Positions 57,696 to 64,000 of a stretch of 64,000 nt of DNA are shown here, in pieces. A program made the translations under genes and the position numbers. Location of the stretch: the NCBI GenBank assembly GCA_010279815.1, contig QEOQ01000180.1:2487104-2551103 (forward strand), in the 5' to 3' direction. Each line of letters begins with the position of its first letter. Positions within the stretch are counted from its first letter, which is position 1. The notes below the pieces were generated by a model that searched no databases, was not told the DNA's origin, and worked only from the letters and a program-made list of their open reading frames with translations. This DNA is from Brachionus plicatilis. Lineage: Eukaryota > Rotifera > Eurotatoria > Ploima > Brachionidae.

Positions 57696-60600
57696 CTAAG
57701 TCTCCCAAGTGAGTACATAGTTAACAAGATCTTCTTTACCAATATTAAATTCATCAGATATTGAACTATTTGAAATTTGATGGTAACTAGATGTATTGCC
57801 AGAAACACTGGATAATATCGAATTTCCACTAGTAGTCATATTATTTGGATTTTCAGAGATAAAATTTGTTCCGAGATTCGATGCATTGCTATTGCTCAAT
57901 GAAATACCACTTCCCAATGTAGACACTGCTTTGTATTCTTCGAAGCCTTCTCCTCCAGTAATAACTACTGTCTTGTACGCTGAATTCGATTTATCCAAAC
58001 TGGAATTTTCAAATTGTTCAGAATTTGGCTTATTTATTTGCTGTTGTTTGGATACTTCAGTGCTCGAAATAAATCGAACAGGACCAATATGACCTTGATT
58101 TAGACCTTCAATATTTTTTTTAATTAATTAAATTTTAGTTCTATTCTTTCGCTTAACTTACCGTTGATGTTTAGAATAGTGTTCAATTTTACAGTCGAAT
58201 TGTTTATGTGAGGGATTTTTATATTAACTATGACACCAGCAGTTGTTCCAATCCAGAGTGTATCCTTGCATATATAGCAGCATGTTATTTTCAAAGTATG
58301 TATTTTATGTATTCGTATAATTTCGTCTATACCAGCCAGCTTTTGTACAACACACTGTTTTATGTTAATATCTGCTAAAACAGTAAATTTTGTCACATGG
58401 TAGAGTTTTAGATCCAATGTGGTAAGACATGCAACCCAAACTGCCCAGGTGCAGTTGCCTCCAGCCGCTAAATAAATGGATTTTTCATTTTCAATTGTAA
58501 TTTGGTTCTAAAGTTAAATTTAATTTTTAAAAATGAGAGATTTTCAATTTAATTTGTCCTACTTCACAGTCCAATGTCTCTGGATTGAGGATTTTTATTA
58601 TGTTGCTGCTGGCACACCAAAGTTTTCCGGCAACTGTAATCATTTGACTAAATGGTGTATCACTTAATGCTTTGATAATATGGTTATCAAAATTCCAAAT
58701 TGCTGTTTGAAAATAATAATTAATTTTTTTAGTCAATAGTTTAAGGTCTTACAGAATAATCTCTTGAAAACAATCAATTCACCATTTTTAAGCGAAATGA
58801 TCACTTTATTGTCAATATAGGCTATCGAGTTGATTCCAGCGGAAAATTGCTTTGTTATTCGATTCTTTCTGGCTACTGTTCTGATGGTCGAATCATTGAA
58901 TTGAAATATGTTAAGACTTAAGAAAAAAAATTAATTAAATAAAATTTTGATTCAAACTAGATGAAAAAATAAGAAAACATTAATGTATACTATATAAAAA
59001 GATGAATTTATTGGCTAATAAATATAATGCTTAGACAAAAAAAGTTAACTAATAAGATAAAAAGATACATTCTAAGTAAAAATATTAAAATTTTATGTTT
59101 TTATCTATATGTAAATTTATTTAACTCTATATGTAATTGAAAAGTTTTATTTGATTAAAAAAAGGTAATGAATGTATCAAAACTCTATTAGCTAGAGTAC
59201 TTATTTAGTTCGATTTTTGAACTAATGATCTATCAAGAGATCGATTCCTTAAATACCACTAGTTACGAAAACACAGCTTTGAAGATACTGACACCGTGTT
59301 ATATGAGATGCCAGAACGCCAAACTCGAAATTTATATCCTTCTGGATTCATTTAAACACCAATCGTTCAACAGACTATAAAATACTTATTGGGAGGAAAA
59401 CGTGATCTTGTGGCCAAAAAAGAAGATCAAAATAGTAAATTTCATAGAAATCTAATCAAAATAACTTAATGTCAAATAAATTTTATCAAAATAGAAATTA
59501 TCAAAATAAAATTTCATTAAAATATAGCCAGAAATATCAATTTGATTTAGTACTTCATTATTTTTGATAAATTTTCAAAAAAAGTACCAAAATTATCTCT
59601 AGAATATTAAAGAAAAAATGAATAATAATTATCAAAATTTAAAAAAAATATATAATATACAAATATTTTAAATTAGACCTTTTCTTATATAGTAAATTTT
59701 TTGTCTTTCTATTTTTACCGTTTTTAAATTTCTTATTGTGTTATGTTATTATATTTAACTCTTATTTTGAATTTTTTATTTTTTAATACATTTTTATATT
59801 TTTAATTTAAAGACCCTTAAAGAGTTAAACAAAAAAATAAATAAAAAATAAAAAATTTTTAACAAATTATTATGACTTAACTATTTGAAACTAAAATTAT
59901 GATCAAAATAAAAAAACCAAATCATGAATGATTTAAAAGATATTTAATATTAAAAAATTGTAGTAAAAGTCCAGGTCTCGAGTCAAAGTCTTATTGAAAA
60001 AAAAAACTTAAAAAAAAACTTAAAAAAAAACTCGTGACTTAAATAAAACACAATAACCCCACAACCCTAGCTATTTTGTTTTAAATTTACAAAAATATTA
60101 GGAAATCTTCTTTTTTATTATCTTTAGACAAAAAAAAAATTATTTAAACAACATTCAAAGAGTTTCATTTATTTTTAATTGTATTAACTTGTTGTAAAAA
60201 AAATTACAATAGATTTACTTAATTTTAAGCAAATTTGATTACTTAAATTTTATTTATTTGAGGGCTAATATGAATAAAGATTAAAATATTTTTTAATTAT
60301 TCAAAACATGAATTCAAGATTTAATGAAAATAAGAAAAATCTTCAAATGTGTTTTTTCGAATTGATATTTATTTTCTTTATTAAAAGGAATTGTAATATT
60401 TTTTTTGCAACCCTTACATTTACTTTATATCAAATTTCATCAATTTATTCCCGTAGAACGAAAAACCCCTTAAAAAACGCCGTTTACACGCCCGTTAAAC
60501 AGGCATTTTAAACATTTTTTATGGGATGCTAATTTTTATTAATATTTTATTTTAATTTTACCAATTCGTAATTTACTGCAAAACGAAGTGAATATTAGGA

Positions 60601-61986
60601 CTTTAAGGTGATTTCATCTTTCAGGAGATTGATTTAAGTTCTAATTTTTACAGTTTAAAGTCTAAATTTTAAATATTTTATAAAAAATTAGACTAACTTA
60701 ATTTAAACTAAGCATTTATTTTTGTTTTTTTATCTAACTTTTTCTAGAAATTTTAAATTTATCTTTTGAAATGTAAAGCCTTAAAGTAATGGTTACAAAA
60801 TAACGGAAATTAATTAAATTTTTCATCTATTAAACACACTTTTTTGTAGCGTTTTTGAGGCGTTTTCACGAGTGAAAACGCTCACGATTTACAGGTATTT
60901 TTTCGTTTTATGGGTTTAATACGAAAATGTTTTCATTAATCTGAAAAGAAAATACCTTCCATCTTCGTTTCCAATCCACATAGTGCAATTTTTCAAGTCT
61001 TGAATTGACAATGAACCATGATTAGGAATGTTTTGACTTGGGTTTTGATTAATTTGATTTTCTTTTCCCTCATTGCCGCTATCTTTTTCCTCGTCATCTG
61101 AACTGTCATAGTCAATTAATGATTCTTCTTCTTAAAAAAAAATAAAAAATTCTATCTTATTATGATTAAACCGAAATCTTACTAAACAAGAATCCAGAAT
61201 TTATCGAATGACTACTGACTATGGTAGCTGAATCAAACCTTGAATCCGTTGTATCAGTTGACTCATTTTTGTGGCTTCTCATCAAATATTTTCGCGATTT
61301 AGAACTACCCAGTCTTTTTATTTGATAGGGTGGAACACATTGGATGCAAGATATTTTCGAATTAGAAATTGTATTACACGATGTTACGGCAAGTTCTGGA
61401 TTTGTATTCAAAATGCATATTTGACTCATTTTACCATCTGTATTGCATATCCAAACGTCATATTGCTCATTACAGAATCGTGGTGAAGCGCAAGTAAACT
61501 TTAAAAAATTAGAATTATTTATTTAAAATTTCTTTTTTTTATTAAAATTTTACATTAACTCCGCTTCTGTTTCGTGGTATTGCAATTGCAGATAAAAATG
61601 ATGCTGGTTTACGACTGAATGACTCATCTTAAAAATAATTTTACTTAGATAACTCAAATAAAAAATTCAGTAAATTAATTACAGAAGATTTTTTTGTTTT
61701 CGATAAAACACTTTTCCCAATTCCATTTGAGCTCTTGGGTATTGAAAATTAAAGTCATGATTTCCATTCTCTCCATGGTATTGATCGTAAGAACCAGTTG
61801 ATTTTGTTTTGACTCATTGGCATTGGTGTTTTCGTTAGAATTGATCTGTTGTGATGTATAAAATGAATTAGAAGAATTATGGACACCGCTTGATGAACTG
61901 CTGTTTAAAGAATTTGTTGCAGCACTAGTATCTGTCAATTGACGCTTTATACCAACTGACAAGTCTCTCAAACACTCATCCAATAT
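57696..61986 (-). CDS. ARHGEF17: ARHGEF17/ARHGEF10-like Rho guanine nucleotide exchange factor, C-terminal eight exons
   Basis: Rho-type GEFs of this group activate Rho GTPases through a DH-PH module and end in a beta-propeller. Eight exons join in frame: 61986-61683, 61627-61554, 61498-61183, 61130-60956, 58916-58753, 58702-58563, 58507-58162 and 58105-57696, giving 642 residues. Family marks are FTCASP, WICNTDGKMSQICIL, MWIGNEDG, LWIGTTAGVIV, AGIDEIIRIHK, GHIGPVRF, VVITGGEGFEEY and the terminal NYVLTWET, most like ARHGEF17. The first exon seen (LLD-like ILDECLRDLS...NWEKCF) fits the end of the PH domain. The catalytic DH exons are not seen in the 2 kb upstream, so the gene is partial here. 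The 2-kb intron 60955-58917 contains a TIR element. A Ser/Asn-rich segment precedes the last block. Confidence 0.85.
58917..60449. other. Large intron of the ARHGEF17-like gene
   Basis: AT-rich. 59200-59430 is less so and may be a worn transposon scrap; 59960-60050 has AAGTC-rich words and three CTTAAAAAAAAA units. Confidence 0.35.
60450..60914. mobile_element. Possible intronic TIR element, 465 bp
   Basis: CCCGTAGAACGAAAAA (60450-60465) pairs with TTTTTCGTTTTATGGG (60899-60914), 14 of 16 positions. Inside, AAACGCCGTTTACACG and GAGGCGTTTTCACG/GTGAAAACGCTC are GC-richer than the surroundings. TTTATT and TTTAAT flank it, not a clean duplication. Confidence 0.45.
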
Positions 61987-63587
61987 CTAGAAAAAAATGT
62001 GTACATTCAATATATTTTTTTTAAATAATTATTCTGTCTTCGAAGTTATTTTACAATCCAACCGAAATTTGAAATTAGATTAAAAGGACCACTAACAAAA
62101 TACATTTACTTGACCGATGATTTTTATAAAGTCATTTCAAGAAAAAAATCCAAAATAATTGAATCTTTTTTAATAGAAATGCCATACAAGTAGATCTTTA
62201 TAAAAAAATCTTTCTCAATTAACAATCTTAAATCTTTATTTTCTGATAAAATGATGATAGATAAAAAATCTATGGGTCATCATAAATGATAAAAACAATC
62301 CCACCAAGGATGATAATTTTTTTAAAAAATTATTATCTGTAAATTTTTTAATTTGAAAAAAAACTAATTAGCTACACTCTTAACTACGGAAATTAAGCTT
62401 TTCTTTGTATGATATTAAAAAAAATAAAATTTAAATCAAATATTTTAATTTATTTTTTAAATGTAGGGTTGTATAGCGCAAATTTTTTTAAATAAAAATA
62501 CTCCAAAAAGGTAATCGATTTCTTTATTAGGTATCTCTTGAATTCTAAAATTATTATCAAAAGCAGAAACTTGAAGTTCATGATCATGAACAAATAATCA
62601 AAACTTAATTGAAAAACGTCTAAATAAAAAAAACCTAATTAGCGTTATTTAATTTTTTTAAATAATATACAAGATGCTTATAATTTTAGTTAAAATCAAA
62701 CAAATCAAGTTAATAAACAAATCTTCCTATTTCAAATTGATCTTTAATTGATTCTTCTAATATTTTTATTAGAAAACTTTTAAGAGAAATTTAAAATCCA
62801 AAATAAAGTATCCAAATTATGACTTTAAATGATGTTTTAATATTAATTAAAAACGAAAAAGGTTAAATTTTATATTTCAAAATTTCAAAAAACTGATTAA
62901 GATTTTATTTTTATTTCAGATAAAAATTTATATACCGTTCTTTCTAATTAGAGACTAAATATAAAAGTTAAGTCATTTATTATTAAAAAATCTTTAAAAA
63001 TCACACTTTCATTTAAATCAAAAACTGAAAATTTTAATTAGATAATGAACTTCAATTTGCCATCAAAAGCTTATTTTGTTACTCGTCATTTTATCTATCA
63101 GAAAATATACACAAAAAAATTTACTTTTCCAATTATGCAAAATTCTCGATAACTCTTAGAAAAAAAATAGATTTGTTTATTTTCCTCTACGAAACAAATG
63201 ATAAATTTAAAGTTTATTTAAATACCTTTAAATGAGACATGAATTAATTTTTAAAGTTAACAAATGGGTATAGAATGCATTTAAAAGACCACCTATTAAT
63301 TGATTAGTATAATAAATATTTAAATCAGTATTTTTTTATTTTTTGATCAGTATTTTACTATTTCGATCACTATTTAATATATTCAAGTAAATTATTTAAA
63401 TAAATTAGTAACTAATTTTAATATTATCAGTATTTTTTTTAATTAGATCAGTATTATATTATTTCGATAAGTTTTTAATATATAATGTTAGGTAAAATTT
63501 AAATTTTAAAAGTAAAATCTATTAATTTGTAATGAAATGCATTATTGATTGAAAAAAACTAACAGTTAAATAAAATAAAAAGGAATT
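61987..63587. other. Upstream intron or intergenic DNA of the ARHGEF17-like gene
   Basis: The acceptor TTTTTTCTAG just before 61986 shows an intron continues here. No DH-domain exon is recognisable. 63330-63500 repeats GATCAGTATTTT and TATTTCGAT words and could be the TIR of the adjacent MULE. Confidence 0.4.
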
Positions 63588-63800
63588 TTAATCAATTAAT
63601 AAAGCTTTTGTTTCCTTATTTGGTCTTCCTCTTTTGCGTTTTTCACTAATCGGCACATATTTTTCTGGTGGTGGTGGTTTGACATATTTTAATCTAATTG
63701 CAAGACCGACTAAATTTTTGCAAATGTAATGCTTGAAAAAGATTGGACAAGTACATTTACCTTGTTTCCAATTAACTTCCAATTAACTTTAAGACAAAAA
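63588..63800 (-). pseudogene. MULE transposase C-terminus: SWIM zinc finger plus AT-hook
   Basis: The minus strand reads NWKQGKCTCPIFFKHYICK, then NLVGLAIRLKYVKPPPPEKY, KRKRGRPNK and a stop. CTC followed by a CK(N/H) pair is a SWIM zinc finger, where the last ligand, normally His, appears here as Asn. KRKRGRP is an AT-hook. A SWIM finger at the C-terminus is typical of MULE transposases. The frame breaks just upstream at a short duplication (GTTAATTGGAA twice). No catalytic core is in the window, so it is a fragment. Confidence 0.65.
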
Positions 63801-64000
63801 TTTCAATAAAATTATAATTTAAAATTCATAATTTTCAAAAAATTCTATATCCATTCAAACTCGCCACTGTCCCGTTGTCAGAAACGGCGAGAATGGTTAA
63901 CGAATCCATGAACACGTTAACTAACAACTACAACCATCAAATGGTATACGAAAATCCTAACTCGACGCAAAAAAACAACCAACAACCAAGACATATTTAC
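63801..64000. other. Window end, no gene recognised
   Basis: 63860-64000 is less AT-rich and contains AACCAACAACCAAGAC-type words; nothing could be identified. Confidence 0.3.

Noticed and set aside
1..64000. CRISPR arrays, operons, bacterial promoters or ribosome binding sites
   Set aside because: The window is eukaryotic (spliced genes, SINE, MITEs); no regularly spaced short direct repeats were seen.

Overview
The window is AT-rich nuclear DNA from an invertebrate animal. Genes have spliceosomal GT/AG introns, most of them 50 to 80 nt plus a few of 1 to 2.4 kb, and most of the sequence is non-coding and full of decayed transposons. The gene set (RNF19-type RBR ubiquitin ligase, galactokinase, two arginine kinases, an ARHGEF17-type Rho exchange factor) is metazoan, and arginine kinase points to a protostome. 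Very low GC with small introns would fit a monogonont rotifer such as Brachionus, but this is inference.

Layout. 0-13 kb is a transposon graveyard: a TIR element carrying a PHD-type zinc-finger fragment, a MULE with 9-bp target duplication and a transposase N-terminus, GC-rich foldback hAT-type elements with exact 8-bp target duplications, a stop-riddled Gypsy polyprotein and a hAT transposase tail. At 12.4-13.5 kb (minus) lies an intact two-exon gene for a type II membrane glycosyltransferase-like protein; a frameshifted copy of its 5' end opens the window. 13.7-16.5 kb holds decayed unidentified coding sequence (minus), disrupted by an element with perfect 170-bp inverted repeats that carries a tRNA-derived SINE. 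At 20 kb (minus) is an intronless 270-aa disordered protein with repeated tyrosine motifs. 21-40 kb is a gene desert with several target-duplication-flanked TIR elements, one nested in another, and a degenerate tandem repeat.

40-45 kb (plus) is the two-exon RNF19 gene. 47.2-48.8 kb (minus) is a five-exon galactokinase, head-to-head with a tandem pair of arginine kinase genes (49.6-53.4 kb, plus) that share no intron position yet contain a 111-bp identical tract. 54.5-56.2 kb (minus) holds decayed coding sequence ending in a 15-residue tandem repeat and an AT-hook-like motif. 57.7-62.0 kb (minus) holds the last eight exons of the ARHGEF17-like gene, whose 5' part lies beyond the window or far upstream. 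A MULE transposase C-terminus with a SWIM zinc finger lies at 63.6 kb (minus).

The genes do not form an operon or an obvious pathway. Galactokinase and arginine kinase are both small-molecule kinases and share a 0.8-kb intergenic region, but this may be chance. Splice joins were chosen by reading frame, GT/AG borders and remembered family patterns; no alignment was run.
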